From contig NZ_JBISBV010000003.1 in assembly GCF_046592965.1 (NCBI RefSeq), positions 62,001 to 126,000 on the forward strand: 64,000 nt of DNA. The letters run 5' to 3'. A program made the translations under genes and the position numbers. Positions 42,345 to 49,674 of the stretch are shown here, piece after piece. A model generated the notes under the pieces. It had not been told where the DNA came from and made no database searches. It saw only the letters and a program-made list of their open reading frames with translations. The stretch comes from Marivita sp046592965. GTDB lineage: Bacteria; Pseudomonadota; Alphaproteobacteria; Rhodobacterales; Rhodobacteraceae. The first letter of the stretch is position 1; every line of letters starts with the position of its first letter.

Positions 42345-44390
42345 TCACGCCCGTTTGCGCCTCCGTTTGCGGCCACCCTCGACCTCGCCCTTGGTGTTGA
42401 AGCTGACATGGGGCAGGGAGACGATGCTGTTGAGTTCGGGGAACGGATCGGTGGCGTGGGGGATCGCGTTGGCGTTGACGAAATGTTCCTGAAACTTCGG
42501 CGCGATTGCGGTTTCGACCTTGGTGATCTCGCGCACGGTGCGTTCGATCTCGGCCCGCGCGGCAAGGTTGCAGAGCGCGATGCGCGCGCCGGTGCCTGCG
42601 GCGTTGCCCGCACTGGTGACCTTGTCGAGCGGCGCATCGGGGATCATGCCAAGCACCATCGCGTGTTTGGGGCTGATATGGGCACCAAAGGCACCGGCCA
42701 GGACGACGCGGTCCACCTTGTCGACGCCCATCTCGTCCATCAACAGCCGCGCACCCGCGTAAAGCGCTGATTTGGCGAGCTGAATGGCGCGGATGTCGCC
42801 TTGGGTCACGGTGATCCGCGGGCCGCCCTGATCGGTGGCGTCATGGATCAGGTAGGCGTTGGTGCGCCCTTCGGCCACGCAACGCTCGGTGCCGGTTTGC
42901 GCGGCGCTTCCGATCAGACCGGAGGAATCGAGCAAACCCGCGATGCGCAGTTCGGCCACGGCCTCGATGATACCCGAGCCGCAGATGCCGGTGATGCCGG
43001 TCGCCTCGACCTCTTGCCAGAAGCCGTCTTCGTCGGACCATTTGTCATTGCCGATCACCCGGAAGCGCGGCTCTTTGGTGGCCGGATTAATCCGGATCGC
43101 ATCAATGGCACCGGGCGCGGCGCGCTGGCCCGCGCTGATCTGGGCGCCCTCAAATGCGGGTCCGGTCGGGGAGGAACAGGCGAGCACGCGGGTGGTATTG
43201 CCCAGCAGGATTTCGGCATTGGTGCCGACGTCGACCACCAGCACCAGATCTTCGGATTTCCCCGGCTGCTCGGACAGAGCAACGGCGGCGGCGTCAGCGC
43301 CGACATGGCCCGCGATGCAGGGCAGAATATAGACCTGCGATGCCTCGGGCAGGGTGCTCAGGTCGAGGTCGCGGGCACTCAGGTTCAGGTGTTCGGACGT
43401 GGCGAGCGCAAACGGTGCCTGACCCAGCTCGACAGGGTCGATGCCCAGCAGCAAATGGTGCATCACCGGATTGCATACCAGCACCGTCTCCAGAATGACA
43501 TCGGTGTCGACGCCCGCGTCGGCGGCAATCTCGCTGACCAGCGTGTTGATGGCCTCGCGCACGGCGCTGGTCATCTCGACATCGCCACCGGGGTTCATCA
43601 TCGAATAGCTGACCCGGCTCATCAGGTCTTCGCCAAAGCGGATTTGCGGGTTCATGATGCCCGACGAGGCGATCACCTCGCCGGTGTCAAGGCTTGTCAG
43701 ATGCGCGGCGATGGTGGTCGAGCCAAGGTCGATCGCCAAACCGAAAAGCGTGCGCTCCAGCAGACCCGGCCATGCGCCGATCAAGTGGGGAGTGGCGTCC
43801 TTGTCGGTCTTGTGAAGCGCGACGGTAATGCTCCAGTCGCCCTTGCGCAGAATGGTTTGCAGACGGGTCAACACCGGGAAATCGCAGGTGATTGCCGGAA
43901 TGTCCCATTGCTCGGCAAGCGCACGCGCGATGCGCTCCAGATCGCCGGTCGGGATATGCATGTCGGGTTCTGCGACCTCGATATAGTAAAGCCGTGTCGC
44001 GGCATCCATTTCGATGACGCGGGCGCTGGCGGCCTTGCGCACCACCTGCCTGTGCACCTGGCTTTCGGGCGGGACGTCGATCACGATGTCGCCCTGAACC
44101 TGCGCCTGACAACCCAGACGGCGGCCCGGTCTCAATCCACGCTTTTCGTCATAGCGCGCCTCGACGCTGTTCCACTCGGACAGCGCGCCGTCGCGGGCGG
44201 TGACCCCGTGTTTGGAGAATTCGCCGTATGACGGGGTGATCTGGCATTTCGAGCAGATCCCACGCCCACCACAGACGCTGTCGAGGTCGACACCCAACTG
44301 GCGCGCCGCGGTCAGCACCGGCGTTCCGACCGGGAAACGCCCCCTCTTTCCCGAGGGGGTGAACACGACGAGCGGATCTGAATCGGACAT
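42345..44390 (-). CDS. Corrinoid-protein reductive activator (RamA-like, DUF4445)
   Basis: A 681-aa ATP-dependent activator that re-reduces inactive Co(II) corrinoid proteins. The N-terminal [2Fe-2S] ferredoxin domain (C40, C46, C49 in CGGRGICSKC and C94 in GRRLGCQAQ) is followed by a middle domain, and an ASKHA domain of DUF4445 type (LAIDLGSTTIAAHLTSL near 230; VLVVDVGTNAEILLGN near 385). It would serve the methyl-transfer genes at 0.7-3.7 kb, although it lies 41 kb away. The C-terminus ends with a basic tail GGRKRRRKRA, similar to the tail of that methyltransferase. The ATG at 44390 is preferred to 44423. Confidence 0.87.
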   Translation of the reverse strand: MSDSDPLVVFTPSGKRGRFPVGTPVLTAARQLGVDLDSVCGGRGICSKCQITPSYGEFSKHGVTARDGALSEWNSVEARYDEKRGLRPGRRLGCQAQVQGDIVIDVPPESQVHRQVVRKAASARVIEMDAATRLYYIEVAEPDMHIPTGDLERIARALAEQWDIPAITCDFPVLTRLQTILRKGDWSITVALHKTDKDATPHLIGAWPGLLERTLFGLAIDLGSTTIAAHLTSLDTGEVIASSGIMNPQIRFGEDLMSRVSYSMMNPGGDVEMTSAVREAINTLVSEIAADAGVDTDVILETVLVCNPVMHHLLLGIDPVELGQAPFALATSEHLNLSARDLDLSTLPEASQVYILPCIAGHVGADAAAVALSEQPGKSEDLVLVVDVGTNAEILLGNTTRVLACSSPTGPAFEGAQISAGQRAAPGAIDAIRINPATKEPRFRVIGNDKWSDEDGFWQEVEATGITGICGSGIIEAVAELRIAGLLDSSGLIGSAAQTGTERCVAEGRTNAYLIHDATDQGGPRITVTQGDIRAIQLAKSALYAGARLLMDEMGVDKVDRVVLAGAFGAHISPKHAMVLGMIPDAPLDKVTSAGNAAGTGARIALCNLAARAEIERTVREITKVETAIAPKFQEHFVNANAIPHATDPFPELNSIVSLPHVSFNTKGEVEGGRKRRRKRA

Positions 44391-44522
44391 GGGAATCCCT
44401 TTTTGTATATCTGCCGGGATCATAGGCAGACGCGCCGCAGGAAAAAGGTGAATTACGTCATAATGATTATGTGCAGCGGCACGGATGGCTCGCGCGGTCG
44501 TCTAACACCGCGCACAATGGCA
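44391..44522. promoter_or_regulatory. Promoter region of the corrinoid activator gene
   Basis: This 132-bp gap between two leftward genes holds a CATAAT-G-ATTATG inverted repeat (44459-44471), about 75 bp before the activator start, and AT-rich sequence around it. It is a candidate operator; no known binding consensus was recognised. Confidence 0.4.
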
Positions 44523-45668
44523 TCATTCCTCAAGCCAGCGCAGAATTTCGCCCCGGTTGCCGTCCAGATCCGGCGCGGCGCGGCGTGTGGTTGCATCGGG
44601 AATGCCTGACATCTTGATCGGGTTGCCTGCCGCCTTGAACGCAGCCCGCCCGTTCCGGTCCAGCACATCCACCACCATGTTGCGCGCCAGAATTTGAGGA
44701 TCGCGCATCGCCTGATCAACATTCTGGATCGGCCCGCTTGGTAGCCCGGCGGCGCCCAGTTTGGCGATCCAGTAAGCGCAGGTGTTGTCAATCGTCACCG
44801 CCTCGATCAGCCGTTTGAGCAGGCGCACATTGTCGACGCGCGCCGGATTGGTTGCAAAGCGCGGATCGTCGGCCAGTGGCAGGTTCAATGCCACGCAGAG
44901 CTTTTCAAACAGAACATCATTGCCCGCCGCGATGACAAACCGGCCGTCGGCAGCCTGAAACGCCTCGAATGGTGCGATGGTCGGATGGCGTGTTCCGCCC
45001 GGCGCGGGCGGCGTGCCGGTGACCGAGGTGATGGCGATGGCAGTTTCGAGCAGTGCAAGCTGAGCGTCGAGCATCGAAATGTCGATCTTACGCCCCTTTC
45101 CGGTATGGTGACGGTCCAACAGCGCGGCAAGAATGCCTTGGCTCAGATACAACGCCGCCGCAAGATCGCCGACCGATGCCCCGGTGCGCACCGGAGCCCC
45201 CCCGACATGACCAGTGATCGACATCAGCCCGCCCCGGGCCTGCGTCACCAGATCGTAAGAGGGCCGCTTGGCATCCGGCCCGGTATGGCCAAACCCGGAA
45301 ACCGCACCGTAGATCAGGCGCGGGAACCGTGCGTGCAGGTCCGTCCAGCCGTAGCCCAGCCGCTCCACCGCACCAGGGCGGGAGGATTCAATCAAAACGT
45401 CGGCGCGCGCCAGAAGCCGCTCGAACACCGCGCGATCCGGTTCGGACTTCAGATCGAGCGCGATGGATGTCTTGCTGTGGTTGACCGCCGCGAAACAGGC
45501 CGATTTCCCGGCTTTGAACGGCGGCACGGAGCGCGATTCGTCGCCTGTGCCGGGGCGTTCGATCTTGATCACGCGGGCGCCGAGGTCGGCAAGCGTCATG
45601 GCGCTGAACGGCCCCGCCAACCCCTGTGACATTTCGAGGATCGTGATGCCCTTCAGGGGATGTGCCAT
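44523..45668 (-). CDS. CaiB/BaiF-family CoA-transferase
   Basis: A 381-aa class III CoA-transferase. The N-terminus reads LKGITILEMSQGLAGPFSAMTLADLGARVIKIE in several short blocks, with NHSKTSIALDLK, YGAVSGFGHTGP and the catalytic-Asp region ASVGDLAAALY (near residue 166). It moves CoA between carboxylic acids; the acid is not identifiable. The ATG at 45668 matches the usual domain start. A 12-bp inverted repeat lies just upstream. No acyl-CoA dehydrogenase or carnitine gene is nearby. Confidence 0.85.
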   Translation of the reverse strand: MAHPLKGITILEMSQGLAGPFSAMTLADLGARVIKIERPGTGDESRSVPPFKAGKSACFAAVNHSKTSIALDLKSEPDRAVFERLLARADVLIESSRPGAVERLGYGWTDLHARFPRLIYGAVSGFGHTGPDAKRPSYDLVTQARGGLMSITGHVGGAPVRTGASVGDLAAALYLSQGILAALLDRHHTGKGRKIDISMLDAQLALLETAIAITSVTGTPPAPGGTRHPTIAPFEAFQAADGRFVIAAGNDVLFEKLCVALNLPLADDPRFATNPARVDNVRLLKRLIEAVTIDNTCAYWIAKLGAAGLPSGPIQNVDQAMRDPQILARNMVVDVLDRNGRAAFKAAGNPIKMSGIPDATTRRAAPDLDGNRGEILRWLEE

Positions 45669-45703
45669 GCGTGCTGCCTGTGCCTTCTTTTTTATGTGTA
45701 GTG

Positions 45704-45738
45704 AAAGCGTGCTTGGATGCGCGGTGCAAGCACGCTTT
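45704..45738. repeat. Perfect 12-bp inverted repeat before the CoA-transferase gene
   Basis: AAAGCGTGCTTG (45704-45715) pairs with CAAGCACGCTTT (45727-45738) across an 11-nt spacer. It lies 35 bp upstream of the CoA-transferase ATG and behind the agmatinase gene, so it may be an operator, a leader hairpin, or a terminator with only a short U run. Confidence 0.6.
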
Positions 45739-45794
45739 TGCAACCGAGACGAAATCGGCGGTTTTTCGAGCTTGCGACAGGGTGAATCAAAAAC

Positions 45795-46745
45795 TCAGGC
45801 GCGCTGGGAGCGTGCGTGGAAGACAAAGCCGAGAAGATTCATCAGAAGTTGCGCGGCGAGGATCGACGTGGTCCCGGTGGGGTCATAATCCGGCGCGACC
45901 TCGACCAGATCAATGCCGACAATGTCGTGATCCTGCGCGACTTTCTGCAAGAGTTCGAGGATTTCGTAATAGAGAAACCCGCCATGGCTGGGCGTTCCCG
46001 TGCCCGGTGCGATGGAGGGGCAAAAGCCGTCGATATCGATGGTGATATAAACCGGCGCGCCAGCCGGGATGCGCGCTGCCACGGCGTCGGTTCCCAGCTT
46101 GCGGGTCTGGCGGACCGACAGGATGTCGGCGCCGAATGCGTGCGCTGCGTCATAGCCGTCGCGGGCGGTGGAACTGACATTGCGGATGCCGATCTGCGTC
46201 ATTCCCGACACCCAGGCTTTTTCAGAGGCGCGCCGCATCGGGTTGCCATGCCCGTTGCGCACGCCGTGGCGTATATCGACGAAATCGAGATGGGCGTCGA
46301 TTTGCACGATATGGAACGGCGCGTGTCCCTCGAACGCGTCGATGCAGGGAATATTGACGGAGTGATCGCCGCCGATCACCACCGGCAAGGCGCCCGCGTC
46401 CAATATCTTGCGAACGCCTGTCTTGATGTTGGCGTGGCTTTGCACGGTATCGGTGTGCACGATGTCGGCATCGCCGAGATCGACGATGGTCGTATCGGCC
46501 AGATAGGTCACGTCGTCTTCGTGGTCATAGGCTCCGGCGTGGCCGAAACTGAACAGGGTGGACGCATCGCGCACGCCGCGCGGGCCGAACCTCGCACCTG
46601 CACGCCATTGCGTGCCGGCATCGAATGGCGCGCCGAGGATCGCGACGTCGGCGTCAATCACTGTCCAGTCGGGTTGGTAAGGGCTGCGTGCAAAGGTGCA
46701 GATTCCGGTGAAAGGCAGGTCAAGGCGTCCGGTGGCGTGGGTCAT
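45795..46745 (-). CDS. speB: Agmatinase-family ureohydrolase
   Basis: A 316-aa binuclear-manganese ureohydrolase releasing urea from agmatine or a related guanidino compound. Metal ligands are visible in GGDHSV, DAHLDFVD and TIDIDGFCPSIAPGTGTP, and the GTQWRAGARFGPRGVRDAS entry is typical. The IDGFCPS version is not the common DxDxxDP pattern of agmatinase, so guanidinobutyrase or another specificity is possible. Three starts are open (46745, 46754, 46817), none with a strong ribosome site; 46745 gives the usual domain length. Confidence 0.8.
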   Translation of the reverse strand: MTHATGRLDLPFTGICTFARSPYQPDWTVIDADVAILGAPFDAGTQWRAGARFGPRGVRDASTLFSFGHAGAYDHEDDVTYLADTTIVDLGDADIVHTDTVQSHANIKTGVRKILDAGALPVVIGGDHSVNIPCIDAFEGHAPFHIVQIDAHLDFVDIRHGVRNGHGNPMRRASEKAWVSGMTQIGIRNVSSTARDGYDAAHAFGADILSVRQTRKLGTDAVAARIPAGAPVYITIDIDGFCPSIAPGTGTPSHGGFLYYEILELLQKVAQDHDIVGIDLVEVAPDYDPTGTTSILAAQLLMNLLGFVFHARSQRA

Positions 46746-46843
46746 TGCGTGCATCCATAGCTCAGTCAGGTTGCAGGCAGACTGGAGCAAGGCGGGTGTC
46801 TGGTAAAGCCTGCTCATGCTGAAGGCCGCGTGGATGGCAAGCG

Positions 46844-46893
46844 CCGGGGGTTTTCCACCCCCGGACCCCCGGAAGGTATTTCAGGCCCAAAGA
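46844..46893 (+). repeat. Dispersed extragenic repeat, copy 1
   Basis: An 8-bp hairpin (CCGGGGGT...ACCCCCGG) is followed by ACCCCCGGAAGG, TATTT and a CCAAAGA end. It matches the element at 60254 in layout and tail sequence. It lies between divergent speB and guaB. Confidence 0.6.
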
Positions 46894-46995
46894 AACCCCA
46901 TGCGCCGCGCGATTGCGCGAAAAGGGGGTTTCCCTTGGCATCATTGGATGCAATAGGGACGTGCCTAACGATGCTGCCTAAGGAAAGGAATTCCG

Positions 46996-48444
46996 ATGGA
47001 GATTCGCGAGGCTCTCACCTTTGATGATGTACTGCTGGTGCCCGGCGCCTCGGAGGTCCTGCCGTCCACGGCGGACACCCGCACCCGCGTGACGCGCCGG
47101 ATCGCGCTCAACATCCCGCTCTTGAGTTCGGCGATGGACACGGTCACCGAGGGGCGCATGGCGATCAGCATGGCGCAAGCGGGTGGTATGGGGGTCATAC
47201 ACAAGAACCTCAGCGTCGAGGATCAGGCCCGCGAGGTGCGCCGCGTCAAACGGTTTGAATCGGGCATCGTCTTCAACCCGGTGACGCTGCGCGCCGATCA
47301 GACGCTGGCGGATGCCAAGGAATTGATCGACCGATATAATTTCACCGGTTTCCCGGTGGTCGACGACAAGGGCCGGGTGACCGGCATCGTCACCAACCGC
47401 GACATGCGCTTTGCCACATCCGACGACACGCCGGTCAGCGTGATGATGACGTCCGACAACCTTGCCATTCTGCGCGAGCCTGCGGATCGGCAGGAAGCGA
47501 TCAGCCTGATGCGCGCGCGCCGGATAGAAAAGCTGCTTGTGGTGGATGGCGACAACCGGCTGACGGGACTTTTGACCCTGAAGGACACGCAACAGGCCGT
47601 GTTGAACCCGACCGCCTGCAAGGACGAGCTGGGGCGTCTGCGTGTTGCCGCCGCAACCTCCGTGGGCGATGCGGGGTTCGAGCGCACAGAGGCCTTGGTC
47701 GACGCCGGTGTCGACATCGTTGTGATCGACACCGCGCATGGCCACAGCGCTGGCGTGATCGCGGCGGTGAGCCGCGCCAAGGCGCTCTCGAATGAGGTGC
47801 AGGTGATCGCGGGGAACGTGGCAACCGGCGAGGCGACGCGCGCGCTCATCGATGCGGGCGCGGATGCGGTGAAGGTGGGGATCGGGCCGGGCTCGATCTG
47901 CACCACGCGGATGGTCGCAGGTGTGGGTGTGCCGCAACTGACTGCCGTCATGGATTGCGCGGCGGCTGCTGGTGACACGCCGGTGATTGCCGATGGCGGC
48001 ATCAAGTTTTCCGGAGATTTTGCCAAGGCGATCGCAGCGGGCGCGTCATGCGCAATGGTCGGCAGCATGATCGCCGGAACCGACGAAAGCCCCGGCGAGG
48101 TGATCCTCTATCAGGGCCGCAGCTTCAAAGCCTATCGCGGCATGGGGTCCATCGGCGCGATGGCGCGCGGATCGGCGGACCGTTATTTTCAGAAGGATGC
48201 CGCCAGCGACAAGCTGGTGCCCGAAGGGATCGAAGGACAGGTGCCTTACAAGGGGTCTGCGGGGGCGGTGATTCACCAACTCGTCGGCGGCTTGCGCGCC
48301 GCGATGGGCTATACCGGCTGCGCCACGATCGAGGACATGCGCGCCTATGCGAAATTTGTCAAAATCACCGGCGCCGGGTTGAAGGAAAGCCATGTACATG
48401 ACGTTCAGATCACCCGCGAGTCGCCCAATTACCGTATCGGATAG
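46996..48444 (+). CDS. guaB: Inosine-5'-monophosphate dehydrogenase
   Basis: Oxidises IMP to XMP, the committed step of GMP synthesis. 482 aa with an intact TIM barrel (LTFDDVLLVPGAS start) interrupted by a CBS-domain pair (about 90-205, VSVMMTSDNL to LLTLKDTQQA). The catalytic loop GIGPGSICTTR puts the nucleophilic Cys near residue 302, and the mobile flap GSIGAMARGSADRYFQ is complete. AAGGAA precedes the ATG. The next gene begins 3 bp after its stop. Confidence 0.96.
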   Translation: MEIREALTFDDVLLVPGASEVLPSTADTRTRVTRRIALNIPLLSSAMDTVTEGRMAISMAQAGGMGVIHKNLSVEDQAREVRRVKRFESGIVFNPVTLRADQTLADAKELIDRYNFTGFPVVDDKGRVTGIVTNRDMRFATSDDTPVSVMMTSDNLAILREPADRQEAISLMRARRIEKLLVVDGDNRLTGLLTLKDTQQAVLNPTACKDELGRLRVAAATSVGDAGFERTEALVDAGVDIVVIDTAHGHSAGVIAAVSRAKALSNEVQVIAGNVATGEATRALIDAGADAVKVGIGPGSICTTRMVAGVGVPQLTAVMDCAAAAGDTPVIADGGIKFSGDFAKAIAAGASCAMVGSMIAGTDESPGEVILYQGRSFKAYRGMGSIGAMARGSADRYFQKDAASDKLVPEGIEGQVPYKGSAGAVIHQLVGGLRAAMGYTGCATIEDMRAYAKFVKITGAGLKESHVHDVQITRESPNYRIG

Positions 48445-48447
48445 GCC

Positions 48448-49617
48448 ATGACCCCCGCTGCACGCTGGGCCGCCGCGGCCGAGATCATGGATCATGTCAC
48501 CCAAGGCGAACCGGCCGAGAAGGCGCTAACGAACTGGGCACGCCGGTCGCGCTTTGCCGGCTCGAAAGACCGCGCTGCCGTGCGCGATCATGTGTTTGAT
48601 ATCCTGCGCTGCTGGCGAAGTGTTGCGGCGGTGGGTGGTGGCTCTGACGGTCGGCAATTGGTTCTGGGCCGCCTGCGCCAATTGGGCGTTGACCCGGACT
48701 CGATCTTTACCGGTGACGGCTACGCCATGCCGCCTCTCAGTGATATGGAGCGCGCCGCTGGCTCCGAGCCTGCCGGGGCTGAGGCCTGGGATATGCCGGA
48801 TTGGCTTTACGATCTTGTTTTCAAAGATTTGGGCGACGAAGCTCATGCATATGCTAAAGCATTGCGGCATCGCGCATCGGTTTTTTTGCGGGTGAACACC
48901 GCGAAAACCGATCGTGACGCCGCGCAACGCGCCCTAGCGGATGCCGGAATCGACACCGCGGTCCATCCTCTTTCGCAGACAGCGTTGGAAGTGCTTGATG
49001 GTGCGCGCCGCGTCGCGCAAAGCGCGCCCTATCTTGACGGGCGTGTCGAGTTGCAGGATGTCGCCAGTCAAGCGGTGATCGATGCTTTGGACATCACGCC
49101 CGACATGCGCGTCCTGGATTTCTGCGCCGGTGGCGGTGGCAAGACGTTGGCGATGGCCGCGCGGTTGAACACCGTGGTCGAGGCGCACGACACCGATCCG
49201 CGCCGCATGTCCGACCTGCCGGCGCGCGCCGACCGTGCGGACGCGCAAGTGGAGCGCATCGACTCGCCCAAGGGGCCCTATGACCTTGTTCTGTGCGACG
49301 TTCCTTGCTCGGGAAGCGGCGCGTGGCGGCGCGCACCGGAAGGCAAGTGGCGTTTGACCTCGGAAGGCTTGTCATCGGTCTGTGAGGTGCAGGCCGACAT
49401 TCTGGACCACGCTGCTAACCTGGTCGGGACTGGCGGAACGCTGGCCTATGTTACCTGCTCTGTGCTGAATTGCGAGAATGAAGACCAGATCGGCAAATTT
49501 TTGCGCCGAAATACGGCTTGGCACTGTATTAGACAGCAGCGGTTTCACCCGAATGAAGGCGGCGACGGCTTTTTCGTCTCTATCTTGACGCGCGGAAAAA
49601 ACGAAAATACAACCTGA
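48448..49617 (+). CDS. RsmB-like RNA cytosine-C5 methyltransferase
   Basis: A 389-aa NOL1/NOP2/Sun-family enzyme that methylates cytosine in rRNA or tRNA with SAM. The SAM motif VLDFCAGGGGKTLAMA (near 218), motif IV LCDVPCSGSG and motif VI VTCSVLNCEN supply the two catalytic cysteines. The N-terminal part has a NusB-like helical look (AARWAAAAEIMDHVTQG), as in RsmB, but is short. It is likely co-transcribed with guaB. The target base cannot be deduced. Confidence 0.85.
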   Translation: MTPAARWAAAAEIMDHVTQGEPAEKALTNWARRSRFAGSKDRAAVRDHVFDILRCWRSVAAVGGGSDGRQLVLGRLRQLGVDPDSIFTGDGYAMPPLSDMERAAGSEPAGAEAWDMPDWLYDLVFKDLGDEAHAYAKALRHRASVFLRVNTAKTDRDAAQRALADAGIDTAVHPLSQTALEVLDGARRVAQSAPYLDGRVELQDVASQAVIDALDITPDMRVLDFCAGGGGKTLAMAARLNTVVEAHDTDPRRMSDLPARADRADAQVERIDSPKGPYDLVLCDVPCSGSGAWRRAPEGKWRLTSEGLSSVCEVQADILDHAANLVGTGGTLAYVTCSVLNCENEDQIGKFLRRNTAWHCIRQQRFHPNEGGDGFFVSILTRGKNENTT

Positions 49618-49674
49618 GGGTGTTTCAGCTTTAAGTATCGCTTAATTCTCTTGCGGTCATATGGCGGGAACGAG

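Noticed and set aside
42801..44231. 476-codon open frame antisense to the corrinoid activator
   Set aside because: Lies wholly within a well supported gene; no protein motif seen.
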